Assembly (NCBI RefSeq): GCF_947500795.1
Contig: NZ_CANMTE010000009.1
Location: 24,134-88,133 of the forward strand
Length of the DNA: 64,000 nucleotides
Source of the DNA: an uncultured Gelidibacter sp.
GTDB lineage: Bacteria; Bacteroidota; Bacteroidia; Flavobacteriales; Flavobacteriaceae
Direction of reading: 5' to 3'
The number at the start of each line of letters is the position of its first letter. Positions within the stretch are counted from its first letter, which is position 1. Below are positions 28,419 through 36,659 of this stretch, piece by piece. A program made the position numbers and the translations under genes. The notes below the pieces were generated by a model. That model ran no database searches, was not told the DNA's origin, and saw only the letters and a list, made by a program, of their open reading frames with translations.

Positions 28419-28452
28419 AACTCCTAATCGCATGTTGATTAGGAGTTTTTTT
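28419..28452 (+). terminator. Rho-independent terminator
   Basis: CTCCTAATC pairs with GATTAGGAG around a 7-nt loop, followed by seven T. It would end the ku-ligD-small protein transcript. Confidence 0.9.
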
Positions 28453-28730
28453 GTGGCTCCATTTTAAGAATTATTGGCAAAGGTATAGGGCGTTTTAAAT
28501 TAGGGTTAAAAATTGCAATCAGAGTTGTTGTGTTCTGTTTATGAATCTGAATTCTAAATGGTTACTTCAATATGTGTTTCTTTAATGTTGATATTTGTAG
28601 GAGTCTTTTTATATAATTTTTTTAAATAGGTATTGCGTTATTTTTTAAAGGCATTGAGGTAGTTGTCATCTAAAAATAATTGCAAATTTGCTTCCCTGAC
28701 TGAATTCATAAGTGCTAAAAATATTTTGTT

Positions 28731-29684
28731 ATGAATGATTTATTTAGTTTTGAGATTCGAAATGGTCATACCAAAAATGACCGCTATTTTCAGGGGTATA
28801 TTGAAAAACACAAACTCACAGATAAATTGGAGTATCATGGATTTCATTTAAACTGTATTCATGATTATACCATTAATTTAAAAGCAGAAAAAGAGTCTTC
28901 AGTCTATTTGTGCATCAATTTGGCGGACAGATCTCCTTTGCTGATGACTTGTGGTAATAGCTCTATTTCTGTTCCTTCCTTTACGAGCGTATTGGTCCCT
29001 TTTAAAAATGCAGAAACTATCGCGATAAAGTGTAAATCGCACAAAGGCTATGATTTTTTGTTGCTAAAAATTGAGAAATCAGATCTTGACCAGGAGCAGA
29101 GGGAATTGCTGCATAACTTACAGGATCAGGATATGTTGTTAGATCCATTTATCAACCCCAATATTTTAACGCCAAATCTCAGTATGTGTGAAATGGCAAG
29201 GATTTTAAAAGGCCTTGACAAGACGACTTGCGAAAATAAATTTATTGCAAAGGGTTATTGTAATATTCTGTTCGGATTAAAATTAAAGGAACTTCTTGAA
29301 GGCAACGACTGTTATGCAAAGAATACTGGTCTTCGAAATTTTGAAATTCAGCAGTTAGAAGCACTCACCAATACAATTAAAGCCAATCCGCAGCAACAAT
29401 ACAGCATAAAAGCTTTATGTAAACAAACGGGATTATCTGTTTCCAAACTTCAAACAGGATTCAAGGAAATGCATAATTGTACGGTAGCAATTTTTATTAG
29501 AAACATACGCTTGGAAAAAGCTCTAGATATGTTACGAAACACAGATTTGAATGTTTCTGAAATAGTATATTCTGTAGGGCTTACGAGTAGAAGTTACTTT
29601 TGTAGAATATTTAAAAAACGTTTTAAATGTTCGCCTAAATCGTATCAGCAACAATTGCGTACTACAATTAAAGTAGCGTCTTAG
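28731..29684 (+). CDS. AraC family transcriptional regulator
   Basis: A 317-residue regulator. The C-terminal ~100 residues form the double helix-turn-helix of AraC/XylS proteins: YSIKALCKQTGLSVSKLQTGF and LNVSEIVYSVGLTSRSYFCRIFKKRFKCSPKSY. The N-terminal ~200 residues have no recognised ligand domain and contain several Cys residues. It lies between the NHEJ genes and a convergent SRAP-like gene (5-nt gap), so its targets may be the nearby stress genes; this is a guess. Confidence 0.9.
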   Translation: MNDLFSFEIRNGHTKNDRYFQGYIEKHKLTDKLEYHGFHLNCIHDYTINLKAEKESSVYLCINLADRSPLLMTCGNSSISVPSFTSVLVPFKNAETIAIKCKSHKGYDFLLLKIEKSDLDQEQRELLHNLQDQDMLLDPFINPNILTPNLSMCEMARILKGLDKTTCENKFIAKGYCNILFGLKLKELLEGNDCYAKNTGLRNFEIQQLEALTNTIKANPQQQYSIKALCKQTGLSVSKLQTGFKEMHNCTVAIFIRNIRLEKALDMLRNTDLNVSEIVYSVGLTSRSYFCRIFKKRFKCSPKSYQQQLRTTIKVAS

Positions 29685-29689
29685 TTTGG

Positions 29690-30343
29690 TTATTGGAGGT
29701 TTTTATAAGAATATAATCTGTTTTCATCGTAGATTTCTTGTTGCATAAATTCGCTTGTATCAATTTCAAATGCTGAAATACAAAGCTCTCCTAACGGAAT
29801 TCGTTTTGTTAAAAAGTCAGTATAGTTGTTCTTAGAAATGATAATAGGTCTTGGGCCTTTTAAATGGTAAGTCGATGATCCGTTGGAATGTGTAAGGATA
29901 CTGCAGGTTATAAATCCATCTTCCAACACATTATAAATTCCAGCAAAGCAGAATATGCCATGGTTTTTTAAAGAATTTAAATAAGGGTGCATACTATGAT
30001 TCTCTAATTCAGAAGTGAAGAAACCTGTTGCCACTATTAAACAACGCCTATAATTTAAGGCTTCATAAAGCCACGATGTTTGTGAGATGGATTCACATTC
30101 AATCTCTAGAGTGTTATGGATGGATTGAAAGCTTTTCCAACTGTCCATATAACCATTTGGTAAGATTCCCCATATACCATATTGAATGCGATGTGGTGCT
30201 TGAGCGGTTATCATACAGACCGTAGCTTCTTTCCATCCGTTAATGATATTGGTTGGTTCATAGAGATAGTCATAGTCAAATTTTGAATTTAGCTGAAGTT
30301 CTATTTCTTTAAGAGACGCACTATTTGATATTCTCGACAACAT
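29690..30343 (-). CDS. SRAP (HMCES/YedK)-like protein lacking the catalytic Cys
   Basis: A 217-residue protein with the layout of the SOS-response-associated peptidase family, which crosslinks to abasic sites in single-stranded DNA through Cys2 of the start MCGR. Here the N-terminus is MLSRISN, so that Cys is absent. The core RRCLIVATGFFTSE aligns with the family RRCL-x-PA-x-GFYEW, where the active-site Glu is replaced by Ser. The segments CFAGIYN, TCSILTHSNG and HLKGPRPIIIS match the AGL, T-x-A and H-x-RMP motifs, with the His kept. If it binds DNA it should not form the usual thiazolidine link. Confidence 0.7.
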   Translation of the reverse strand: MLSRISNSASLKEIELQLNSKFDYDYLYEPTNIINGWKEATVCMITAQAPHRIQYGIWGILPNGYMDSWKSFQSIHNTLEIECESISQTSWLYEALNYRRCLIVATGFFTSELENHSMHPYLNSLKNHGIFCFAGIYNVLEDGFITCSILTHSNGSSTYHLKGPRPIIISKNNYTDFLTKRIPLGELCISAFEIDTSEFMQQEIYDENRLYSYKNLQ

Positions 30344-30611
30344 ACTACGAAGTAAAGGATTAGAATTAAATAAGGTTTGTTGTAAAAAACCATTTTTTAA
30401 CCTTTCACATCTTTATTTATGTCAGAAAATGTCTCCAGCTTGAAAAGATGAAGAGTCTTTGTTTAAATTCTTGATAATTAATTTACAGATTAAGTGGCGA
30501 ATGCAATTGATTGTAATTTATCACTTTTAGAGAACTTATTTTGAAGAATAGGGCTCAAGATGCTGATGATATAAGCGTAAATTCATACTCTGAATTAAAA
30601 AACTATGTATC
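30344..30611. other. Intergenic region, no gene seen
   Basis: AT-rich gap between the divergent SRAP-like gene and the CsbD-like gene; it should hold both promoters, but no exact TAnnTTTG with a spaced TTG was recognised. Confidence 0.4.
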
Positions 30612-30872
30612 ATGGAAGGACATCAAAATTCAAAACAGGACAAAACTCATTTTGGTATCAATGGCGATCATTTTGATGCCAAATATAATGATGCATTAGA
30701 AGACCGTTGGTTAAGTATTAATGCAGACTATAGAAAACAGTATACGACTATTACCGATGATGATGTTAGTTATAGAACCGGAGAGTTTGATATGATGACT
30801 CAAAAGATTGCCAGACGAACTAATAGGAGTCGTGATCAGGTCCTCGAAGAAATTAAAAATTGGCACTTGTAA
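30612..30872 (+). CDS. CsbD-like stress-response protein
   Basis: A small 86-residue hydrophilic protein. The region DRWLSINADYRKQYTTITDDDVSYRTGEFDMMTQKIARRTNRSRDQV follows the CsbD-family layout (W early, the T-D-D-D turn, then two amphipathic helices with KIARRTNRS). An N-terminal extension rich in His, Gln and Lys precedes it. CsbD proteins are induced by general stress and their biochemical role is unknown. It opens a plus-strand group with the next two genes. The family link is by pattern and fairly loose. Confidence 0.6.
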   Translation: MEGHQNSKQDKTHFGINGDHFDAKYNDALEDRWLSINADYRKQYTTITDDDVSYRTGEFDMMTQKIARRTNRSRDQVLEEIKNWHL

Positions 30873-31004
30873 AAATCACACTTGACTAATAAGAGGTGAA
30901 CTGTTTTGTTGTGCCATCTTAATTACCAAGGTGCTCATATTGTAATTAGTTCAAGTAATATAAGAACATTTAAAACCACATAAAATCAATCTAAAACTAG
31001 TATT

Positions 31005-31637
31005 ATGGCAGAAATTAAAATTGAAAAGAAAAAACCAATATGGCCGTGGGTCATTCTAATGCTTGTTGTTTTAGCAATAATTGCTTACCTAATTTATGCG
31101 AATGATGATGATGATATTAACGACGATTTTGATGATGACTATAATAATGAGCAAGTAATTGATACTACTGACAATACATCGGCTTATGATCCTTACAGCA
31201 CAAGTACTTCCTACGACCAGTTTACGGCGTTTGATCAATCCATAACTGATTCGACCCGAGTAGCTGTAGATTCGTCCTATACCAAGGTAGCGTTCGCCAA
31301 TTTAACGAAAGCAGTAGTGCATAAAGCAGATGAAAATTATATAGAAGATTCTGAGGCTTTGAACGATTTAAGAGATTTTTCATCGCAGTATACTGCAATT
31401 TCCACAGCTACTAAGGATACTAAAGGATTTAAAAACTTTAAAACAGCCAGTGATAAAGTCGTTAAAGTGATGGAGGATATTCAGAAAAAAAGCTTTCCAT
31501 CGCTACAAACACAAGTGGCAGATTTAAAAAATGCTGCTTCAAAAATTAATGGTTCTGTAACTATGAACAAGCAGCAAGCTCAAATTTATGCATTCCTGAG
31601 ACAGAGCCGAGATGTATTACAATCTATGAATAACTAA
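31005..31637 (+). CDS. Membrane-anchored acidic hypothetical protein
   Basis: A 210-residue protein with a short basic N-terminus (MAEIKIEKKKP), one transmembrane helix (about residues 13-32, WPWVILMLVVLAIIAYLIYA) and then a run of Asp (NDDDDINDDFDDDYNN). A Ser/Thr/Tyr-rich linker and a C-terminal helical domain (about 95-210) follow. The topology would place the acidic and helical parts in the periplasm. No known domain is recognised. It is 11 nt upstream of the PRC-barrel gene and so probably cotranscribed. Confidence 0.7.
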   Translation: MAEIKIEKKKPIWPWVILMLVVLAIIAYLIYANDDDDINDDFDDDYNNEQVIDTTDNTSAYDPYSTSTSYDQFTAFDQSITDSTRVAVDSSYTKVAFANLTKAVVHKADENYIEDSEALNDLRDFSSQYTAISTATKDTKGFKNFKTASDKVVKVMEDIQKKSFPSLQTQVADLKNAASKINGSVTMNKQQAQIYAFLRQSRDVLQSMNN

Positions 31638-31648
31638 AATTAAATATT

Positions 31649-32536
31649 ATGGCAGAGCAAGATAAACACCTCTATTATATTACGGAGCTTTCAGATTATA
31701 AAATTTCAGATGGTTACCCTGACGTAAGGGGTTGGGATGTGAAAGATGTAGACAATCGTGTGATTGGTAAAGTGGATAATCTCTTGGTTAATAAATACGC
31801 TGAGCGCGTGGTGTATTTAGATGTTGAAGTGGATAAAAGTATTATTGACGCCAAGCATGATCCATATGGAAGGCCAACTCAAACTGAAATTCGAGAATTT
31901 GTGAATAAAGAAGGCGAAAATCATATAATTGTGCCTATAGGATTGGTAGATGTCAATGAAGATTCAAAATATATTTATACGGATATAATTGACCACCGCA
32001 CATTTTCTGAAACTAAAAGATATCGCAAAGGCGACAACATCAATAGAAGTTATGAGAATCAAGTTTTAAATTCTTACGAACGTCGACAAAATTGGAGAGA
32101 TACTGATGACGTCAATGTGGTGTCTAATGATAGCCATCTTTATGATGATAATCGGGTACTGGATGAAAATCGATTTACAGATACCCGGCGTTTTGATGAT
32201 AATGACAATGATCTTGTTGATGATAATAACCTAGTTGATGATGAAAATTTTAGGGACAGAGTTCAGCGTCAAGACAATTATTTACAAGATGAGGATCGTC
32301 TTCGGGAAATCATTCGTGAAGAAATCAGAAAGTACCATTATGACGCTAATAAACTAGAAACTTATGGTACGGCGGAAGATTCCTATCCGCCTATTGATGA
32401 TAACCAGGTCTTTTCAAATGATGAAAAGGAAATGAGACTCCGAAGAGAAAATAATGATGTTTACGACAACGATAATTTTTACAAACGTCGCGAATTTGAT
32501 GACCGACGTTTTAATAGACGCACACCAGGGTTGTAG
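31649..32536 (+). CDS. PRC-barrel domain protein
   Basis: A 295-residue protein with an N-terminal PRC-barrel (about residues 22-115; DVRGWDVKDVDNRVIGKVDNLLVN, ERVVYLDVEVDK), a beta-barrel module found in the photosynthetic reaction centre H subunit and in many stress or RNA-processing proteins. The rest is highly charged low-complexity sequence rich in Asp, Asn and Arg. No membrane segment is seen. It is linked with the CsbD-like and membrane-anchored proteins upstream and is followed by a strong terminator, so these three form a likely stress operon. Confidence 0.85.
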   Translation: MAEQDKHLYYITELSDYKISDGYPDVRGWDVKDVDNRVIGKVDNLLVNKYAERVVYLDVEVDKSIIDAKHDPYGRPTQTEIREFVNKEGENHIIVPIGLVDVNEDSKYIYTDIIDHRTFSETKRYRKGDNINRSYENQVLNSYERRQNWRDTDDVNVVSNDSHLYDDNRVLDENRFTDTRRFDDNDNDLVDDNNLVDDENFRDRVQRQDNYLQDEDRLREIIREEIRKYHYDANKLETYGTAEDSYPPIDDNQVFSNDEKEMRLRRENNDVYDNDNFYKRREFDDRRFNRRTPGL

Positions 32537-32563
32537 AGTTAGTTTTGATGCGCTCTGGAGCAA

Positions 32564-32600
32564 AAAAAGGAGAATTTACGTTACGTAAATTCTCCTTTTT
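32564..32600. terminator. Bidirectional terminator between convergent genes
   Basis: A 17-bp perfect stem (AAAAAGGAGAATTTACG and its complement) with a 3-nt loop. The A/T ends make it usable by both the PRC-barrel gene and the convergent baeRF-like gene. Confidence 0.9.
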
Positions 32601-32659
32601 GATGTATTCCCTTTCCCATTGCTTAAAAATTGAGCCTGTGGGATGAAATTATGGCTTAT

Positions 32660-33817
32660 CTAATATCTGTATAAGGCATTCACTCTTGAATTTGGATTAG
32701 GCATTTCATCCTTTTCTAATAAATACACATCGCCACCATTAAGAAAGGTTTGAATAGCAGCCAAATTCATCAAGGAAATATTTGATCCATCGTCATTCCC
32801 TTCAGTAACATTAATAGCATCATTATCTTTAGTGTACGAACCAAAAATATCTTCATTGTTCTCACAAAACAACGCTTCTATTTGTCCATTGATTGCTGCT
32901 GGTAAAATTTTACCTATCCCAATTGAAGTTGTTCCATTGCCTTGGTTTTCCAAAAACTGTGCTATCTGGTCTTTACGATTTTGGTCAAATACAGGCGCCA
33001 TGTGTTCCCAGGCCATTTCATGAATGTCAAATATGTCCGTACTGCTAAAATCCACCACAAGATTCTCATCCATAAGGTTATTATAGGTATTGACTTCTTT
33101 ATAAATATCGAACAGTGGTGTTTGTGCAGCTATCAGTAATGGCATGTTTTGGTCTTTAAAAATTGTCGCAAGTCCGTCATTTATTGCCCTGAAATACTTT
33201 TTGATCTCATTTTTCCTTTTCCCAGTAGCTGCTTCCTGACCGTGGTACATCGTCTGGCCTGAACCGGTAGCACCTGATCTAAACTGTAAGTTTTTTTCTT
33301 CATAATCAAAACCTACACGATCTTGTTTGGTTTCTGGTATCAAATCCTCAATTTCAAATTCAGTGAAGCTGTGTTGGGTGCATTCGTATAATTTCACATT
33401 ATCCCTATCAAGAGTCATCAAAAAGAAACTCCCATCGCCAACAAACATAGGCATTAATGGTTTTAAATAGAATGAATCCGAGATGTAGTTATGCTCTTGG
33501 AAGTACACTGGCAGCGTGTAATATTTGAAAAAGCCATCCGCTACAAAAATGGCCAAACCGTCTGATTGCTCTCTCCAAAAGGAGCCATCATCAATTAGTT
33601 CCTGAATTGGATGAGTTATTTTAGTGACGTCATCTGCATTTAGCCCTTTTTTAGATAGCTTTTGCTTGACGTCTTTTAATTGGTTCTTTAATGATAGTGG
33701 ATCTTCCTCTTGCAGTACTTTTTTGCCTCCTCTATGTGTAGGAATAAAAATGGAAATACAATGGTCTCCCTTGATATTGTTTAATGTCTCAATTTCCTTT
33801 TTCGTTATCAATGTCAT
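32660..33817 (-). CDS. Bacterial archaeo-eukaryotic release factor (baeRF)-like protein
   Basis: A 385-residue soluble protein with the layout of bacterial eRF1-like (baeRF) proteins: an N-terminal domain with CISIFIPTHRGG, a middle domain with DGLAIFVADGFFKYYTLP and FFLMTLDRDNVKLYECT, and a C-terminal pelota-like domain. It includes the loop FRSGATGSGQTMYHGQ at the place where true release factors carry a GGQ. These proteins have been predicted to act on ribosomes under stress, but no activity is settled. Its stress-gene neighbours (CsbD-like, PRC-barrel, UspA) fit that idea. The assignment is from pattern recall. Confidence 0.7.
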   Translation of the reverse strand: MTLITKKEIETLNNIKGDHCISIFIPTHRGGKKVLQEEDPLSLKNQLKDVKQKLSKKGLNADDVTKITHPIQELIDDGSFWREQSDGLAIFVADGFFKYYTLPVYFQEHNYISDSFYLKPLMPMFVGDGSFFLMTLDRDNVKLYECTQHSFTEFEIEDLIPETKQDRVGFDYEEKNLQFRSGATGSGQTMYHGQEAATGKRKNEIKKYFRAINDGLATIFKDQNMPLLIAAQTPLFDIYKEVNTYNNLMDENLVVDFSSTDIFDIHEMAWEHMAPVFDQNRKDQIAQFLENQGNGTTSIGIGKILPAAINGQIEALFCENNEDIFGSYTKDNDAINVTEGNDDGSNISLMNLAAIQTFLNGGDVYLLEKDEMPNPNSRVNALYRY

Positions 33818-34077
33818 ATCTTTTATTTTAACGGTTAATAATTCAAAAAATCTCAGTAATTCTCTAGTAGTCTTACATAAAAATCAAATTTGTTATAAAT
33901 ATTTAAAATGTTGATTGTCAGTCTATAATATAATCAATTATTATCGATTTTCATAAGCTATTGCTGAATAAATGCTTCATTGGGAGTTTGATGATAGAAG
34001 TGCTGTACTTAGGTTGAATTATGTTTAAATTAACCTTAGTTTTGACATCAATCCACCATTTTGAAATTACGATTATA

Positions 34078-35253
34078 ATGAGCAAACCAATTTCTGCTGA
34101 GCAATCCACAACTGTTTTTCCATGGCTTATCATGCTGCTGATGTCTTCAGTAACTTTTGTAGGTCTCCTCTCTGAATTAATGCCGTCGGGCGTTTTACCT
34201 CAAATGATGGCCGATTTAAATATCAGCGAAGTGCAAACAGGTAATTTGGTGGGTTATTACGCTATCGCCTCTGCTATTTTCGCAATACCGCTTATCACCA
34301 TGACCATGCGGTTTAATCGTAAATATTTATTGATGATTTTGTTGGGTGGCTTCTCAGTTTCAAACATCATGGCGGGGTTACTTCATGACCACACCATTAT
34401 AATAATTCTAAGAGTTATCGGAGGTATCTGTGCTGGAGTAATGTGGCCCATGATTGCCGCCTACGGAATGCGCTTGGTAAGCGAAAAGGAGCATGGCAAG
34501 GCTATCGCTGTAATTATGGCCGGAAATACGTTAGGCATCAGTATAGGGATGCCTGTGATGACTTATATTGGTAACACCTATGGCTGGCGCACAGAATTTA
34601 TCGGGTTGGGTGTGGTTATTTTAATTATTGCCATTATTAGTCTTTTTGCATTGCCATCCACACCAGGAGAAAAACTTACCAAAAGTTCATCACCCTTTGC
34701 GCTATTAAAAATCCCGGCGGTTTTAATTGTTTTAATGCTTACGCTACTCGGAGTAATAGCCCATTATGGAGTGTATGTCTATATTACGAGTCTTGTAGAA
34801 GAAATTCAACTGGCAGGAGGCATTGAAAGCGCCTTGTTATTGTTTGGCATTGGATCTTTAATTTCTGTGCTATTAGCCATAAAATACACAGATCAGCATT
34901 TAAGAGTGCTCACCATTGCCATGTTTGGCTTGCTCATTATGTCTATGGCGATGTTTCTGCTATTAGGAGGAGTTACAGGCATGGGGCATGTGGCATTTTT
35001 TATATGGGGATTATCATTCGGTCCATTGGTAACGTTGCTACAAGCTGCTGTAAGTAGGCAAGTGGAAACTGCCAAAGATGTGGCGACCTCGGTGCAGTCG
35101 TCAGTCTTCAACTTGTCGATAATGATTGCAACGTCAGTTGCAGGAATATTACTTGGGATTTATTCGCCTATGAGTTTGATTTATTTTGCTATTATCCTAG
35201 CCATTCCAGGATTGATCATTTCATTTTTTGCCAAGAATGCTTTGGGGAAATAA
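34078..35253 (+). CDS. MFS transporter (AraJ/DHA1-type)
   Basis: Twelve-helix major facilitator of 391 residues if it starts at MSKPISAEQ; a frame of 19 more residues is open upstream. Visible features are the early helix MLLMSSVTFVGLLSELMPSGVLPQM, typical of AraJ/YdhP-like drug or sugar efflux proteins. A motif-C-like segment GNTLGISIGMPVMTYIGNTYGWR is also seen. The substrate is unknown. It is divergent from the baeRF-like gene and followed by an inverted pair of dispersed repeats. Confidence 0.88.
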   Translation: MSKPISAEQSTTVFPWLIMLLMSSVTFVGLLSELMPSGVLPQMMADLNISEVQTGNLVGYYAIASAIFAIPLITMTMRFNRKYLLMILLGGFSVSNIMAGLLHDHTIIIILRVIGGICAGVMWPMIAAYGMRLVSEKEHGKAIAVIMAGNTLGISIGMPVMTYIGNTYGWRTEFIGLGVVILIIAIISLFALPSTPGEKLTKSSSPFALLKIPAVLIVLMLTLLGVIAHYGVYVYITSLVEEIQLAGGIESALLLFGIGSLISVLLAIKYTDQHLRVLTIAMFGLLIMSMAMFLLLGGVTGMGHVAFFIWGLSFGPLVTLLQAAVSRQVETAKDVATSVQSSVFNLSIMIATSVAGILLGIYSPMSLIYFAIILAIPGLIISFFAKNALGK

Positions 35254-35263
35254 TCAGAATCGT

Positions 35264-35364
35264 TGTCAAACTGAGCGCAGTCGAAGTTTAGGAATATGTT
35301 GAGGTTTTGAAGATATGAAATTGTGTGGTTAGTTCGAAGCATTTCGACTGCGCTCAATGTGACA
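35264..35364. repeat. Inverted pair of the dispersed TGAGCGCAGTCGA repeat
   Basis: TGTCAAACTGAGCGCAGTCG (35264-35283, continuing AA) and its complement at 35343-35364 form 22-nt arms with two mismatches, 57 bp apart. The core is the same as in the direct copies at 7833-8045. The pair follows the MFS gene and could form a long hairpin in its transcript. Confidence 0.85.
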
Positions 35365-35380
35365 GAAAGCTTTTCTTCCC

Positions 35381-35533
35381 TTATTCTGACAATCTCAATG
35401 GCTTTTCCGTGCCCACTTCCAATCCATAAGTATCCTGAATATTGAATATCAATAAATTCTTTACTCGATTGTTCTCAACCCTAAAGGTCTCGTAATTGTT
35501 TTGGAAACGTAATCCGGTGTTAAATCCGATGTT
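35381..35533 (-). pseudogene. Possible C-terminal gene remnant after the UspA gene
   Basis: After the UspA stop a different frame stays open for about 50 codons to a TAA at 35381, reading LRFQNNYETFRVENNR and then LLIFNIQDTYGLEVGTEKP. It has protein-like composition but no ATG, and its upstream end runs into the UspA gene. It may be the tail of a protein truncated during a rearrangement near the dispersed repeats. I do not recognise the family. Confidence 0.3.
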
Positions 35534-36368
35534 TTAAGACCAAAACAGGAACACTGGACTGATACCCTAATTCTTGAACCAACGGTTTATAGAGCATTCT
35601 GGTGAAAAAGTTGCGTTTTTGGTTGATAAATGCTACCATGTCGCTATTTTGACCGTCAATAAACTTATTGATGCCTTCATGGACGGTCATATTTTCCACC
35701 TCATGAAACGTGTGGGTTATGGTTTTAAAAATTTGTCCGAGCAGCTCCTTGTTTGCTTGTTGTGCCTTATTTAGATGTGCACTTTCTTTTACATGTAACA
35801 CACTGATTTTTGACTTGTGAAGTTCTGCGATGTTCATCAAATATTTTAGTTCTCTGCGTTTAAATGAGATTTTAAAGTCAGTAGGAAACACAATTTCCTT
35901 GGGCGCTTTGAAACTCACATCTTCAGGTATTGCCATTACAGGACAAGCCGTAATGTTTTCCATAATATTGACCGTATTCATCCCAAAGACAACGGTACGT
36001 GAACTAGTCATGCCTTTTGATCCCATAATCACGATGTCAATATCATATCTGGAGATGACATCATTTACACCATCGAGCAAGGTGTCGCTGGCTGCAATTG
36101 TATAGTAATTGTGTTTCGGATTTTTGTCGTGTAACCGCAATTGTTCAACCAATTTTCTGAATTTTATCTGTCTGTTGGGTTGCTCGATGTTATAGTTGCG
36201 ATGGCCTGAATAATTAAAGGAATAGCCCTCAATGGTATAGCTGTCCGCATGATAGGTGTTGAGAAAATGAAAACTGCATTCGTAATCCGCATAAAGATCT
36301 AGCGCATACCGTGCCGCATTGAGTGCAGTCTTTGAAAAATCGGTAAGTAAGAGTATTCTTTTCTCCAT
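35520..36368 (-). CDS. Universal stress protein, two-domain
   Basis: A 282-residue tandem UspA protein. The first domain begins KRILLLTDFSKTALNAARYAL and contains the nucleotide-binding signature IVIMGSKGMTSSRTVVFGMN, with the G-x2-G-x9-G-S-like loop partly kept. The second domain (about residues 160-282; KEIVFPTDFKISFKRREL, SVPVLVLKHRI) is shorter and lacks a clear ATP loop. It is cytoplasmic and probably induced by stress or growth arrest. It closes the stress-related cluster. Confidence 0.9.
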   Translation of the reverse strand: MEKRILLLTDFSKTALNAARYALDLYADYECSFHFLNTYHADSYTIEGYSFNYSGHRNYNIEQPNRQIKFRKLVEQLRLHDKNPKHNYYTIAASDTLLDGVNDVISRYDIDIVIMGSKGMTSSRTVVFGMNTVNIMENITACPVMAIPEDVSFKAPKEIVFPTDFKISFKRRELKYLMNIAELHKSKISVLHVKESAHLNKAQQANKELLGQIFKTITHTFHEVENMTVHEGINKFIDGQNSDMVAFINQKRNFFTRMLYKPLVQELGYQSSVPVLVLKHRI

Positions 36369-36659
36369 AGGTATAACGTGTTGGGCTATATAAAAGGCGT
36401 CTTATAATAATTTAACTCCAAAATAAATTAACTGATAAGATACTGATTTTAATCCTATTTTTAAATGAAATAAACATAATCTTAACGAAATTGCAATGGC
36501 ATCTGACTTTAAAATTCTAAATTTTAACCGTCGTTAATGGTGTTGGTTGTGAGAGGTTTAATTAATTCTATAAATTGAAAAACCTTGCTGATTTTTAAAT
36601 TAACAAGGCTTTTAAAGAGAACGTTTTCGGTTCAATAAAATTGAAAATTATTTTGTCTG
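36369..36659. other. Intergenic region, no gene seen
   Basis: AT-rich stretch upstream of the UspA gene. It contains the terminator hairpin of the GH110-like gene at its right end. Confidence 0.5.
36578..36613 (-). terminator. Terminator of the GH110-like gene, repeated hairpin family
   Basis: On the minus strand GCCTTGTTAAT pairs with a downstream ATCAGCAAGG and a T-run. Nearly the same hairpin follows each of the two tRNA-Lys genes, so the sequence has been copied. Confidence 0.75.

Larger units (their letters stand above)
28178..28730. other. Mostly non-coding gap with one small gene and a terminator
   Basis: Apart from the short Lys-rich frame at 28279-28389 and its terminator, this AT-rich stretch before the AraC-type gene shows no gene. 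No convincing TAnnTTTG box was found. Confidence 0.5.
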
